From positions 1 through 36,856 of the IMG/VR virus record IMGVR_UViG_3300025137_000112: a stretch of 36,856 nt of DNA, one strand, 5' to 3'. Shown here one piece after another: positions 22,049 through 31,921 of this stretch (within the stretch, counting starts at the first letter, position 1; the number at the start of each line of letters is the position of its first letter). The stretch comes from a virus. The notes beneath the pieces are model-generated. The model was not told where the DNA came from. It saw only the letters and a list, made by a program, of their open reading frames with translations, and searched no databases. The position numbers and the translations under genes are program-made.

Positions 22049-23925
22049 TATTCGAACAACAAATGGATTTGTTAAAAAAAGAAAACAAACCAGAGTGGAC
22101 AAGACCAAGCTTTCCAGATGTTAAAGGTGTTAAACAAGTCGCAGTAGACTTAGAAACTTATGATCCACAGATCAAGACTCTTGGTGGTGGGTGGGCAACG
22201 AACAAAGGTTTCGTCGTTGGTGTTGCTGTATCTTTTGAAGGTTTCGATGGTTACTTCCCTGTGCGTCATGAGCGAGGAGGAAATTTTTCTGAGGAAGAAG
22301 TAAAGAGATGGCTCAAGAAATTATTTAAAGAAGATCCTATTGTTCTTTGTCATAACGCAGTCTACGACTTAGGTTGGCTTAGGCGTTGGGGTGTGGATTG
22401 TGATGTGACTAAAGTCTACGATACTTTGATTGCCGCTCCTTTAGTTGATGAAAACAGATTCAGTTACAGTTTAAATAATTTAGCTAAAGATTATTTAGGA
22501 GAAAGAAAGCAAGGAAATATTTTAGATGACTTTGGAAAAGAACATGGCTTCAAAGCTATTGAGAACATGCACTTAGTTCCTGTCGAGTACGCAGGTATTT
22601 ACGCAGAACAAGACACAAAGTTGACTTACAAACTTTGGGAAGTGTTGAGAGTTGAGCTTCAAAAACAGGGACTCATTGATGTTTTTAATTTAGAAACAGA
22701 TCTTCTTCGTTTACTTTTGGAGATGAGATGGAAAGGTGTCCGTGTTGATTTAGAGAAAGCAGATAAAACTAAAAAGTTTTTTAAGGCAGAAGAAGAAAAG
22801 ATTTATCAAAATATTAAAAAAGAAACAGGCATTAAGATTGACGCCTCTGATATTTATACAGCGTCTTCTCTTCAAAAAATATTTGACAAACTAGGGGAGA
22901 AATACAGCTACACTGAGAAAAATAAGCAGGCTAAGATTAGTAATTCAGCTATGAAAGAAAGTGATAATCCTTTGATTCAATCAATATCTGTGGCTAGAGA
23001 GTATAACAAAGCACATACTACGTTCATTGATTCAATCTTGAAGCACCAAGTTGACGGCAGGATTCATGCTGAGATCAACCAACTCAAAGGAGAGTTCGGA
23101 GGAACTGTCAGTGGGCGGTTGTCAATGAATAATCCTAACCTACAACAGGTGCCCGCTAGGAACGAAGTCATTGGTCCTAAGATAAGATCTTTATTTTTAC
23201 CTGAAGAGGGAGAAAAGTGGGCTTCTTTGGATTATTCGCAACAAGAGCCCAGATTGTTAGTTCACTACGCAAAAAAACACGGTTTAGAGGGCGCTGACGC
23301 TATGATTAAATTTTTCCGTGACGGAGAGGACTTCCATCAGGTAACTTCAAATATGGCTAAAATATCTAGAAAAGAGGCGAAAACTATAGGTTTAGGGCTT
23401 ATGTATGGTATGGGCATAGCCAAACTAGCAGGCTCTCTAGATATTAGTCAAGAAGAGGCAAAGGCATTAAAAAAGAAGTACAATGACAATGTAAGTTTTT
23501 TAAATAGCATAATTGTTCGTGCTACAAGATACACAGAACAAAATGGACATATCAATACACTGCTTGGAAGAAGATGTCGTTTTGATCTTTGGGAGAATAA
23601 AGATTTTTATGACAAGAGAATGATGAATTATGAAAACGCTAAGAAGACTTGGGCGTGGAATGAAATGAAAAGAGCAGGTACCTATCGAGCATTGAATAGG
23701 TTAATACAAGGTTCAGCAGCAGATCAAACCAAACAAGCCATGGTGAATCTGTGGAAGAATGTAAGGGTTATTCCTATGATTCAAATACATGACGAACTCA
23801 ATATCTCCATAACCAATGAGACCCAGGTAAAAGAGATTAAAGAGATGATGGAGTCTGCTGTTGAACTACATGTGCCTGTCAAATGTGATGTGGAAATAGG
23901 TAATAATTGGGGAGAAATAAAATGA
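22045..23925 (+). CDS. polA: Family A DNA polymerase with 3'-5' exonuclease domain
   Basis: 626 residues, without the 5'-3' exonuclease, as usual in phages. Exonuclease motifs: VDLET (D35, E37), HNAVYDLGWL (N104, D108) and YAGIYAEQD (D190), so proofreading residues are intact. Polymerase: SGRLSMNNPNLQQVP (356-370), motif A SLDYSQQEPR (D396), motif B RKEAKTIGLGLMYG (R442, K446, L450, Y454) and motif C IHDE (D583, E584). The residue equivalent to E. coli Phe762 is Leu450. Start and upstream stop overlap (ATGA). Confidence 0.95.
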   Translation: MIFEQQMDLLKKENKPEWTRPSFPDVKGVKQVAVDLETYDPQIKTLGGGWATNKGFVVGVAVSFEGFDGYFPVRHERGGNFSEEEVKRWLKKLFKEDPIVLCHNAVYDLGWLRRWGVDCDVTKVYDTLIAAPLVDENRFSYSLNNLAKDYLGERKQGNILDDFGKEHGFKAIENMHLVPVEYAGIYAEQDTKLTYKLWEVLRVELQKQGLIDVFNLETDLLRLLLEMRWKGVRVDLEKADKTKKFFKAEEEKIYQNIKKETGIKIDASDIYTASSLQKIFDKLGEKYSYTEKNKQAKISNSAMKESDNPLIQSISVAREYNKAHTTFIDSILKHQVDGRIHAEINQLKGEFGGTVSGRLSMNNPNLQQVPARNEVIGPKIRSLFLPEEGEKWASLDYSQQEPRLLVHYAKKHGLEGADAMIKFFRDGEDFHQVTSNMAKISRKEAKTIGLGLMYGMGIAKLAGSLDISQEEAKALKKKYNDNVSFLNSIIVRATRYTEQNGHINTLLGRRCRFDLWENKDFYDKRMMNYENAKKTWAWNEMKRAGTYRALNRLIQGSAADQTKQAMVNLWKNVRVIPMIQIHDELNISITNETQVKEIKEMMESAVELHVPVKCDVEIGNNWGEIK

Positions 23926-24152
23926 GAGTAACATATCAAAGTGGTGAAGTTTATCTAAGTTTAACTAGAGAAGAAGTTGATCACATATACGAAAATAAGG
24001 GAACACCTGTTTCAATAGGAGTTAGAACATTAAAGATTTTACATGAAGATGTATCTAATTGTGTAAAAGCACATTGGTCTAATGTTGAGGTCTGGGAAGC
24101 TGTGGAAGAACATCTGCAGTCTAATAAAAGCAAATCTAAAAGTAAAAAATAA
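23922..24152 (+). CDS. Small hypothetical protein after DNA polymerase
   Basis: 76 residues from ATG (MRVTYQSGEVYLSLTREEV), overlapping the polymerase stop as ATGA, with GGGGAG upstream. A TTG 15 bases earlier is less likely. It has a beta-strand start, two helices and a Lys/Ser tail (KSKSKSKK) that would suit nucleic-acid contact. Function unknown. Confidence 0.66.
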   Translation: MRVTYQSGEVYLSLTREEVDHIYENKGTPVSIGVRTLKILHEDVSNCVKAHWSNVEVWEAVEEHLQSNKSKSKSKK

Positions 24153-24156
24153 ATGT

Positions 24157-24182
24157 ATGTTCTCTAGTCCATAGGAGAACAT
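24157..24182 (+). promoter_or_regulatory. Hairpin hiding the Shine-Dalgarno of the 55-residue gene
   Basis: ATGTTCTC (24157-24164) pairs perfectly with GAGAACAT (24175-24182) around a 10-base loop. The stem takes up most of the AGGAG ribosome binding site of the gene starting at 24184, so translation may depend on ribosomes from upstream or on another factor. Confidence 0.5.
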
Positions 24183-24183
24183 T

Positions 24184-24351
24184 ATGATTAAAATTTTAAA
24201 AACACTAGGTAACTTTTTTACACTTGAGCCTAACGCTGATGCAGCTATTAAACAATGGCTACAAACTGAGTATAAAAAAGATTGGCACGGAGCTTACGTT
24301 CAATTTAAAATGGACGGAACACTGCCAAATCACGTTAGAAGAACACTTTAA
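24184..24351 (+). CDS. Small hypothetical protein at the end of the replication operon
   Basis: 55 residues: MIKILKTLGNFFTLEPNADA, then AIKQWLQTEYKKDW and LPNHVRRTL. AGGAGAAC lies 4-8 bases before the ATG, inside a hairpin. It is convergent with the lysozyme gene and overlaps its stop by 4 bases. The W/Y-rich helix resembles small phage proteins of unknown role. Confidence 0.6.
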   Translation: MIKILKTLGNFFTLEPNADAAIKQWLQTEYKKDWHGAYVQFKMDGTLPNHVRRTL

Positions 24352-24357
24352 GTGTTC
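24341..24357. terminator. Palindrome at the convergent gene junction
   Basis: GAACACTT-T-AAGTGTTC, a perfect 8-bp inverted repeat covering both stop codons of the converging genes. There is no T tract on either side, so it could be a weak two-way terminator or an mRNA-end hairpin. Confidence 0.5.
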
Positions 24358-24797
24358 GCTACAATTTCAGCAAGATGCTCACAGCGCTTCGGTGTCTGTG
24401 AATGCCATCTGGAATCCTGCATCTCAGCTGCGGCTGTCTTATAGTCCTTAACTCTTAAAGCTTTAAAAAACTTGAGAAACTTACTAACGCCTGTGGTCCC
24501 CAATTGAAAAACCATTTCCAAAATTACCTCACCTATGTGTTGTGGTACATCGTGACCAATCTTATCTTCAATTAACATGTCGGCTCCTGCTGCCGCTCTA
24601 TTTAAATCCATTTCAAATATTTCAATAATCTGATCCATGGGTACCTCTACCCCTTCAGCAAATCTTTCCATTTCATGTGGCTGTACAAGGTGGCCTATAC
24701 CCACAGTTTTTTTGCCCAAACTGTCCAAGTATACGGAGGTCCTTAGGCCTTCATGGTCCTGCACCCGAGCCTTCAGTTCATCAGTTATTTCAATCAT
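24348..24797 (-). CDS. Endolysin, T4-type lysozyme (GH24)
   Basis: 149 residues. HEGLRTSVYLDSLGKKTVGIGH (15-36) holds the catalytic triad pattern E16-x8-D25-x5-T31 of T4 lysozyme; the enzyme cleaves the MurNAc-GlcNAc bond. No signal peptide is present, so it needs a holin (candidate at 98-517). The length is slightly below T4 lysozyme (164). It is the last gene of the leftward virion operon, with ATGA overlap to the upstream virion gene. Confidence 0.9.
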   Translation of the reverse strand: MIEITDELKARVQDHEGLRTSVYLDSLGKKTVGIGHLVQPHEMERFAEGVEVPMDQIIEIFEMDLNRAAAGADMLIEDKIGHDVPQHIGEVILEMVFQLGTTGVSKFLKFFKALRVKDYKTAAAEMQDSRWHSQTPKRCEHLAEIVANT

Positions 24798-26437
24798 GAC
24801 TTTGAAGAGATGATACCGCCGTACATCTTCTTATCCATTAATCCACCTTCTGCCACCATGGCTAGGTATTGTTGTGCTATGTCTGGTTTGTTTTCAAACT
24901 GAATAACTCTTCTTAAAAGTTCATCTTCTTCACCGGGGTCAACAGTATCTCCCACACCTTGCTTTACAAAGTTTACATAATTGTTAAAGGAATCTGGGTT
25001 ATCTGATTCAGGAGCAAACTCTCCTATGATTTCATCAACGTTGCCACCATATCTTTCTGTCTTAATAGCTAAATCATTCTTAGCTGCCAGTATACCTGAC
25101 TGTGCATCAGGAAATACAGCAAAGCCATTACCATAAATTTCTCCTGTAGCCCCTGCTTGTCCTACATCCATTAAGTTTACAGGGTTGTTATAAGCAGTAA
25201 CTTGAGTTCTTGATTCTGGCCTAAAATCTTTTAATAACATTACACCAGATTGAGTAGCGACTTCATCGTCACTTACCGTCTCAAAATCACTATCTACAGT
25301 TTGAGCTTCAAAGACTCTTTTTCTATCTAACTTCAAATCTACATCACTCCCTTGCTCATCAAAAAATAGTTCTGGATAACCTGTCACAGGATCTGGGCCT
25401 GCTCCCGGTAGATTAGGACCCCCTAAGGTTCCTCCCGGTTCGTTAGACTGTAATTCTGATCCACGAGTCGTTGACCCTGTTTCAAATTCCATATCTCCTG
25501 TATATTCACCAGATAAAATTTGTTGAGTAACTTGATTAACTGCTGATTGAATTTGAAGATCATTAAATCCTTGATCTTTTAATCTTTCTTTTAAAATTCC
25601 AATGGTAGCATTATACCCCGGTATCTCTGTGCTATCGGGTAAAGGTTCTTGTGTTGCTGGATCATCCACAGTTATAATTCCTGATTTTTGTAAATCTTCT
25701 CTGAATTGACCAGACTCTACATAATTATCATCTTCCAGACTAATTTTAGGTTCTGGTAAACTTCTTAGGCCTGCCCCTGCTTGATAACCTGAACCTGGAG
25801 TTCTTAAAAAATCTATTTCTAAACCTAATGCATCTTTATTAGCTTCTGATGCTAAATCTCTAAAGTTTCTTAATTGTTTAACTTTTTCTTGTTGTTCCGC
25901 AAAAGTATATTTATTTGGGTTGTCTGCTATTTCTTTTTGTACATCAGTGAGACTATTGTAGGCGTTACTGACTTTATCAGTTGCATAATTGTAAACACCC
26001 TTTATGACTCCTAAAATTCCTATGTTACCACTCATGATTGCATCGCCAGCACCTTTAGCCATGCTTCCCATAGCGTAGCCCATGTCGCTTCCTATTTCTC
26101 TAAAAGTAGGACCATATTTGAAAGCTAGTTCTTGTTCTCTCTGCGCTACAGTTTTTCCACCAGCAGTGGCCGCTTGAGTTAATCCTGTCACTGTCCCCGT
26201 TACTTTACCTGTCACAGGATCTACGATGTTTACGGCTTTCGTTTTTGTAGGATCGTTTTTAAAAGCTCTTAATTCATCAAACTGTTTTTGTCTACGCTCT
26301 AGTCGATCATCAGAAATATCTGGCCTGTTATTAAAAAACACTCTTCTAGTTCCTGTTCTTGCAGAAGTTGAAGTGCTTTTAGATGGCTTACTAAAAGACT
26401 GTGATTTAAAAGATTCCTGTTCGCCTGGTACTGCCAT
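24794..26437 (-). CDS. Virion protein with C-terminal muramidase-like domain
   Basis: 547 residues. Disordered, Ser/Thr-rich start; a Gly-rich hydrophobic segment around 115-150; then a long linker. Residues 413-525 carry YNNPVNLMDVGQAG, FAVFPDAQSGILAAKNDL and IIGEFAPESDNPDSFNNYV. This NNPxNL...FaxFpd...G..A...L...I..yaP..dN pattern is typical of phage structural wall-degrading domains. It probably opens the cell wall locally during DNA ejection. It is distinct from the free endolysin encoded next to it. Confidence 0.75.
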   Translation of the reverse strand: MAVPGEQESFKSQSFSKPSKSTSTSARTGTRRVFFNNRPDISDDRLERRQKQFDELRAFKNDPTKTKAVNIVDPVTGKVTGTVTGLTQAATAGGKTVAQREQELAFKYGPTFREIGSDMGYAMGSMAKGAGDAIMSGNIGILGVIKGVYNYATDKVSNAYNSLTDVQKEIADNPNKYTFAEQQEKVKQLRNFRDLASEANKDALGLEIDFLRTPGSGYQAGAGLRSLPEPKISLEDDNYVESGQFREDLQKSGIITVDDPATQEPLPDSTEIPGYNATIGILKERLKDQGFNDLQIQSAVNQVTQQILSGEYTGDMEFETGSTTRGSELQSNEPGGTLGGPNLPGAGPDPVTGYPELFFDEQGSDVDLKLDRKRVFEAQTVDSDFETVSDDEVATQSGVMLLKDFRPESRTQVTAYNNPVNLMDVGQAGATGEIYGNGFAVFPDAQSGILAAKNDLAIKTERYGGNVDEIIGEFAPESDNPDSFNNYVNFVKQGVGDTVDPGEEDELLRRVIQFENKPDIAQQYLAMVAEGGLMDKKMYGGIISSKS

Positions 26438-29400
26438 TATGTATTCCTTTGCCTATAAATTTCTTGAAGAAGTGGATCATCACCTAACAATGTATCAGCT
26501 GCTAGCTGAGAATCAAGAGTTTGTGTGTTTGTAATAACTCTACCTGCTCCCCCTGTTACATTTACATTGGGCTGTTGTCCTTGAACATTGGACGCTGATT
26601 GTTGAACACCTTGAAGACCAAAGAAATCAGCAACATTATCTATGATACTAGACTCTGGTAACTCAAAATTAACATTAAGATCGGATAAAAGACTTCTACC
26701 ATTGTTAGCAGATATGTAGTCATAAATTTTTGTTAATGATCCTTGTAGAGGATCAATCGGAGCACTGCCAGTTTGCTGTGCAAGTCTAAGAGAATTTTCG
26801 TAAAAGAGTTTTCTAACTTCTTTACTTGGTTTATAGGGTTGATAAGTACCGCCAATGATAGCTCCTCTAGTTTTCTTTGGTAGCCTGTCTAATTGTCTAT
26901 TTAAATCAATAGGTTTAATACCTAATAGTTCAGCAGCTTTATAGTTCTTATACATATCTTGATAAGCATTAAATCTACTTTCTTCTGCGCCTAAGTATTC
27001 TTTTAAAATTTGTTGAGGGGTTATAGCTCCTCCTTTTAACACATCTCCTAAAAATGTAGCTCTAGCAGAAGAAGTTCTTTTGTTAAAATCTCCAACCATA
27101 AACTTAAAAGATTGAGCAGGATCTACTTCAATATTTCTAAAACCAAATATACCTAAGGCTTCGTCACTTAAATCATAAGTTCTACCATACTTGTCAGCCA
27201 CATTGAAAGGAGCACCGCCAATACGAGTAGCAGCATCCAAAGAACCAGGGGTAAATGTGTCCATGATATGCATAGTTGCTTTAAATAACTTTTCTCCTAA
27301 AGGATCTGCATCTCTAAACACTTGAGAACCTTGCCTTGTTCTTCCTCCTCTTAATAATAAATCGTTTGCAGCTTCTATAAATATAGCTTCTGATAAAAAT
27401 GGTTTTGCCAATTCACTCATAGCTTTGATACCACCTTCAGTTAATCTCGCAGTGATACCTGCGTTAGTAGATTCTCCTTCAGTCAATTGATTCATTACAG
27501 TTCTTGCAGGGCGTAGTAAAGAATCATAAGGATAGATATAAGATAAGTCTAAGTATTGAACATTGCCTGTTTCTGCGTCTCTGCCTGTCGGCACTAATAA
27601 AGAATTTTCTGACCAAGAAGGAACAAAACGTCTTAAAGCAGACATTTCTTCATCTGTAAATTGAGACAATTGTTTTCCTAATTCAACAGCTCCCACAGGT
27701 AAAGCAGCTCCCGTTCCCAAGACGCCTGTCATTCTTCTCATTCCAATATCTCTTGTTTCTTCTACAGCAAGTTCTCTGGCTGCTCTTTGTATGGTATTGA
27801 ATCCTGTTCTTATAATCTCTGCAGGGAAAGCCACAAAAGTTCCTAATGGAAGTTTTCTCAAAGCTTTAATGTTATTTCCAACGTAAGCGTAATTCGGAAT
27901 ATTATTTTTTGTAACATCTGCAGATAAGTTTTTTACCAGAGCTTCCACTGCATCTTCTTCTACTCTAGATCCTTCTTGTCCTAATCTACCGGCGAAGGAA
28001 GCATCACTCTCTCCTTCTAATCTTTTAATAGTATTTTTTGGCTGAAAGAAAATAGGATCACTAAAAGTTATATCTCTTCTTCCCATGAGCCTGCCTACTT
28101 TTTTTCTTAATTGTTCAACAACAACTTCTGGATTTTTTAACCCTGTCTCTGTTTTTAAAAGACTCATTCTGTTTTTTCTTGCTGTTTCATAAAGAGGATT
28201 AGCAACGGTTTTACCTGCCTGTGCATCGAAAACAGTTTTAGGGATATTTTCTAAATCTTTAGAGCCTTTTATTAATTTAGAAACTACTTCTTTTCCTTTT
28301 GCTTCTCCCATTTCTTTAAGCTCAGGGTTTCTCATAACAAATTTACTCATAAAATTATTGTAGTTTCCTTGTTCAAAGGTGTAGTTATATATTTTCCAAA
28401 AGTCATCTTCCGCCATATAGGTATCAGTTATTTTACCTCTTAGCCTACTGAACTTTTGAGCAACAACATCAAATGTATTGTTTAATACTGTATCGGCTCC
28501 AAAATTATCAACTGGTTGAAGTCTTGACCCTAAGTCAACGATCTCTCCAATAACGGGGTTTGTCCCTGTTATACCTCTTCTTGTGTAATCTAAATACAAA
28601 TCAAAAGCTTCTTGACTATCTCTCCCCTTTTGAAAAGCACCAAATGATTTTTTAAAAGCATCTACTGTTCTTTTAGGATCTGTGAAAGAAATATTTCCAT
28701 TAAGCATAGTAAAAGCACTAGCGCTTAATAAGTTTCTAACGTGAGTAAAAGGAGAAAAAATTGTTTTAGCCTGTTGAGATCCTGCTTTAGGAGCTAAGAC
28801 AAAAAAACTATATAATTTAGATAAAGCTCCCTCCTCTCCGCCTTTTACCTGATTCTGAAAAGCGTCAGCTATTTCTCTTGTTGTATATAGGCCTGAGATG
28901 TCTTGATCCACATTTAAAGTTTTAGATAGTTTTCCTATAGGAACAATATCTCCTGATCTAGCTCCTAGAGCTTTAGCTGCATCATCCGCAGTTTCAAAAA
29001 ATATTTTACCTTTTGTTAATTTTCCAAGTTGACCTAACATTTCCACTTCTGTAATTAGAGCTCCCTGTTTGGCTATTGTTGAAGATATATTAAAGAAAGG
29101 ATTTTTAATTTCTCCAAAAAACTCTTTTAACTCTTGTGGTAATTTTTTTTCTTTTAAAATTCCATCGTCAACCATTAGTCCTAAAGACTTTAAAGATTCA
29201 TTGCCTGGTAAGTTTGTAACTCCCTTTCCTACATCTTCTTGAATAAGTTTATTTAAAATATCTTTTGCTTGATCTTCAGGAGCTACTCCTGATTGAGGAA
29301 CAATTCCTTTAAATCTTTTATCACTTCCATCTATACCGCTAGCCAAAGTTCTTTTTCCAATTTGTATTTGATTTAAAACATAGTCATACGCTTTTTTATA

Positions 29401-30741
29401 GGCTTCATCAGTTGGTTTAAACTTTGAAAAAGCTTTACCCAAAGCTCCATGTCTTTCGATCAAAGCGTACCTCGTTGTGGAGTATTCTCCTAAATTATCT
29501 TTAATGGCTTTTCTTAAAAATTTAAATTGTTCGTTGTCCGGTATTATATCTAGAATAGCATTTGAGTAGTTGTCAATAGTTGATCGTGCATTGTCAATGC
29601 CTGAAAATAATTTTTGAGTTAATTCTGGATTTGCTACGCCTAATTTATTTAAATAAGTATCTAAAGAACTTCTTTCTCCTGAGGTTAAAAAAGTATTTAT
29701 AGCTTCTCCAAATTCTTGCTTGATTGCTTTAAGTTCGTCTCCTTTTTTACCTGTTTCTTTTAAAATTTTATCTACAGTTATTTCTAATTGACGACCAAAC
29801 GCTTGACCCTCTACAGTGAATTTACCAAGTTCGTTCTTTCTTGTTTCAAGTAATTCAAATATTTCTCTAGGCTTAACTCCTTGAGGAGTAAAATCAGCAA
29901 TAATTTTTTTAATACTATTATCTAAAGCATCGTATTGCATTTTATATTTTATTGCACCGGCACCTTTAGCAATACCTTTACCTACGCCACCAATAACAGA
30001 AGTAAGAATAGCTCCTTCTCCTGCAAACTTTAATCTATTGCCAATTTCTCTAATGGCTTCATCTCTTCCAAAAGTCTCTTGAGTATCTCTTCTTGTTATT
30101 CCTCCAAACTCATCACCAATAGTTCCAATGTCAGGATCAGCAAAGACAAAATCAGCCAAGCCACCACCACCAAGACCTGCTCCAAAAACATAAGCTTTAT
30201 CTTTTAAAGATCTATTTCTTAATTCTGGAGGAGTTAGTCTATCAACTTCTTCTTGTAAGGCTTTGTTTGCTCTTCTTCTTTTACCTGTAACAGGGTCTTT
30301 AAGTTTATCTAATCTAAGTGCTTCTTTCTTTTCTTTTAAAGTTTTAGCATTACCAAACCTTTTTAAATCTACATACTTATTTAATCTTTTTGCTTTTAAT
30401 GCTTTACCTGCAAGTCTTGAGGCCAAAGTATAACCTGCTGTGCTTGGTATACCTAAGCTAACAAAAGTTTCTGTTAATTTACCTGCAGTGGTTGATTCTG
30501 CTATTTCATCAAAAGGATTAATTCTATCAAAAAAAGATTCTACAGATGCAGCTGTATCAGTATCTAAACCTAAGTCTATAAGTTCTGCACCTAAAGATAC
30601 GAACTGTTCTGGTATTTTAAAGAGACCTGATCCTATACCTGCTAATGCACTAACAAAAGAACCATGTTCATCATCATCAATTTCTCTTAGAGTTTTATCT
30701 TCATCAAGAAGATCCATGTCTAAAGTTGATCCTAAAGCCAT
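26437..30741 (-). CDS. Very large internal virion (DNA-ejection) protein
   Basis: 1434 residues, largest in the window. Mostly helical and charged, with a few Gly/Ala-rich hydrophobic stretches (AGEGAILTSVIGGVGKGIAKGAG near 240-262; LGTGAALPVGAVELG further on). No enzyme motif is apparent. Its size, its place between two other ejection-type genes and the muramidase-domain protein, and its low-complexity ends fit the large internal core proteins of podophages (the role of T7 gp16). Such proteins enter the cell first and form a conduit for DNA. This is by analogy; I see no residue-level homology. Confidence 0.65.
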   Translation of the reverse strand: MALGSTLDMDLLDEDKTLREIDDDEHGSFVSALAGIGSGLFKIPEQFVSLGAELIDLGLDTDTAASVESFFDRINPFDEIAESTTAGKLTETFVSLGIPSTAGYTLASRLAGKALKAKRLNKYVDLKRFGNAKTLKEKKEALRLDKLKDPVTGKRRRANKALQEEVDRLTPPELRNRSLKDKAYVFGAGLGGGGLADFVFADPDIGTIGDEFGGITRRDTQETFGRDEAIREIGNRLKFAGEGAILTSVIGGVGKGIAKGAGAIKYKMQYDALDNSIKKIIADFTPQGVKPREIFELLETRKNELGKFTVEGQAFGRQLEITVDKILKETGKKGDELKAIKQEFGEAINTFLTSGERSSLDTYLNKLGVANPELTQKLFSGIDNARSTIDNYSNAILDIIPDNEQFKFLRKAIKDNLGEYSTTRYALIERHGALGKAFSKFKPTDEAYKKAYDYVLNQIQIGKRTLASGIDGSDKRFKGIVPQSGVAPEDQAKDILNKLIQEDVGKGVTNLPGNESLKSLGLMVDDGILKEKKLPQELKEFFGEIKNPFFNISSTIAKQGALITEVEMLGQLGKLTKGKIFFETADDAAKALGARSGDIVPIGKLSKTLNVDQDISGLYTTREIADAFQNQVKGGEEGALSKLYSFFVLAPKAGSQQAKTIFSPFTHVRNLLSASAFTMLNGNISFTDPKRTVDAFKKSFGAFQKGRDSQEAFDLYLDYTRRGITGTNPVIGEIVDLGSRLQPVDNFGADTVLNNTFDVVAQKFSRLRGKITDTYMAEDDFWKIYNYTFEQGNYNNFMSKFVMRNPELKEMGEAKGKEVVSKLIKGSKDLENIPKTVFDAQAGKTVANPLYETARKNRMSLLKTETGLKNPEVVVEQLRKKVGRLMGRRDITFSDPIFFQPKNTIKRLEGESDASFAGRLGQEGSRVEEDAVEALVKNLSADVTKNNIPNYAYVGNNIKALRKLPLGTFVAFPAEIIRTGFNTIQRAARELAVEETRDIGMRRMTGVLGTGAALPVGAVELGKQLSQFTDEEMSALRRFVPSWSENSLLVPTGRDAETGNVQYLDLSYIYPYDSLLRPARTVMNQLTEGESTNAGITARLTEGGIKAMSELAKPFLSEAIFIEAANDLLLRGGRTRQGSQVFRDADPLGEKLFKATMHIMDTFTPGSLDAATRIGGAPFNVADKYGRTYDLSDEALGIFGFRNIEVDPAQSFKFMVGDFNKRTSSARATFLGDVLKGGAITPQQILKEYLGAEESRFNAYQDMYKNYKAAELLGIKPIDLNRQLDRLPKKTRGAIIGGTYQPYKPSKEVRKLFYENSLRLAQQTGSAPIDPLQGSLTKIYDYISANNGRSLLSDLNVNFELPESSIIDNVADFFGLQGVQQSASNVQGQQPNVNVTGGAGRVITNTQTLDSQLAADTLLGDDPLLQEIYRQRNT

Positions 30742-30745
30742 GATC

Positions 30746-31921
30746 TTACTTTGTACTTAAAATCTCTACATTTAATTTTTCAAAGTCATCAGGGAAAGTT
30801 AAAAACTTTTTGTCTTTTAAAGCGCCCGGTTGTATTCTGTAGGCGTTACCCTCTTCATCATTGTAAACTAAGTTTGCTCCTCCGTCTTGGTTTATTTTTT
30901 TCACTGAAATTTTATTATTCTCGTCTCTAAAAGAATCAATATCTGATAATTCACTTTTAGGTAGAATACCTGTCCCCTTAGCTGCTCCTGCAGGATTGCC
31001 TGGATTAGATTCTTTTGCTTTTGTGTATAGCAATACTTTTTCTAATTCATCTGTCTTGCCTGCAATTTGTAATTCTGTATCAAGTTGATCTTCAGCAGAT
31101 TTAATGGCTGCTAAGTCTATGGCTCTAGCATCTTTGCTTGCATCATTAGCTAATTGAGCAAAAGCTCTTAATGGGTCTGTAGCTGAAGTTGCAATTTTTT
31201 CAGCAATATTTCCGCCTCTAGCAGAAGCTAGATTTAAACCAAATTGTGCTAATTGTAATAAACCTTGTTGCCTCATCATTTCTTTAGGATCGCCAAGCAT
31301 TTGTTTATAAAGATCGGAACGCTCTAAAGCTAAAGTTTTTAATCTAGCTATTTCGTCTTGTTCTTTAGTTATATCGTCTTCAATTACTTCAGGAGTTTCT
31401 TCTTGTGTTTCTTCTTTTTTAGTGTCTGTAGTTTTAGTTTTCTTTTTTTCCTGAATCTCCGTTTTCTTTTCCGCTTTTTTATTTGATGTTGTTGCTAATT
31501 CATTTTGTAATTGATTTAACTCAGCTTGTTCTGCTGACACATCTAATCCGGCAGACTGCTTCTGAGATATTAGAGCTTCTAATTTTTCAATTCTAGCTTC
31601 AATATTTCTTTCTTCTAAAACTATATTATTTAAATCTTGTGAATCTGTAAATGTTTCTGTATTTGCACTCAGAACTTGATCTGCGATTGTTGTATCGCCA
31701 CCACTTCCCCCAAAAGTTCCCTCTCTTTCAATAGCACTTTTTTGAATCTCGAGGCTAGGATATATAGGTTCTCTTGCATTAGGTAAAGTTACACCATCTC
31801 TATCAGATCCTTTATTAAACTTCTGAACCACACCGCCATTAGCAAATGCAGGAATACCGTAAACACTTAATTGTTCCTTGGTCAATCGACGCTGAAACAT
31901 GGGTCTATCTAATATAGCCAT
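30746..31921 (-). CDS. Virion-associated coiled-coil protein
   Basis: 391 residues beginning MAILDRPMFQRRLTKEQL, a start common in marine podophage structural proteins. Residues about 95-205 form a Lys/Glu-rich coiled coil (KKAEKKTEIQEKKKTKTTDTK). LLQLAQFGLNLASARGGN (about 225-242) is a conserved membrane-like patch. It starts at the stop of the upstream gene (ATAATGG). It is probably an internal or tail-vertex component; the exact role is unknown. Confidence 0.65.
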   Translation of the reverse strand: MAILDRPMFQRRLTKEQLSVYGIPAFANGGVVQKFNKGSDRDGVTLPNAREPIYPSLEIQKSAIEREGTFGGSGGDTTIADQVLSANTETFTDSQDLNNIVLEERNIEARIEKLEALISQKQSAGLDVSAEQAELNQLQNELATTSNKKAEKKTEIQEKKKTKTTDTKKEETQEETPEVIEDDITKEQDEIARLKTLALERSDLYKQMLGDPKEMMRQQGLLQLAQFGLNLASARGGNIAEKIATSATDPLRAFAQLANDASKDARAIDLAAIKSAEDQLDTELQIAGKTDELEKVLLYTKAKESNPGNPAGAAKGTGILPKSELSDIDSFRDENNKISVKKINQDGGANLVYNDEEGNAYRIQPGALKDKKFLTFPDDFEKLNVEILSTK

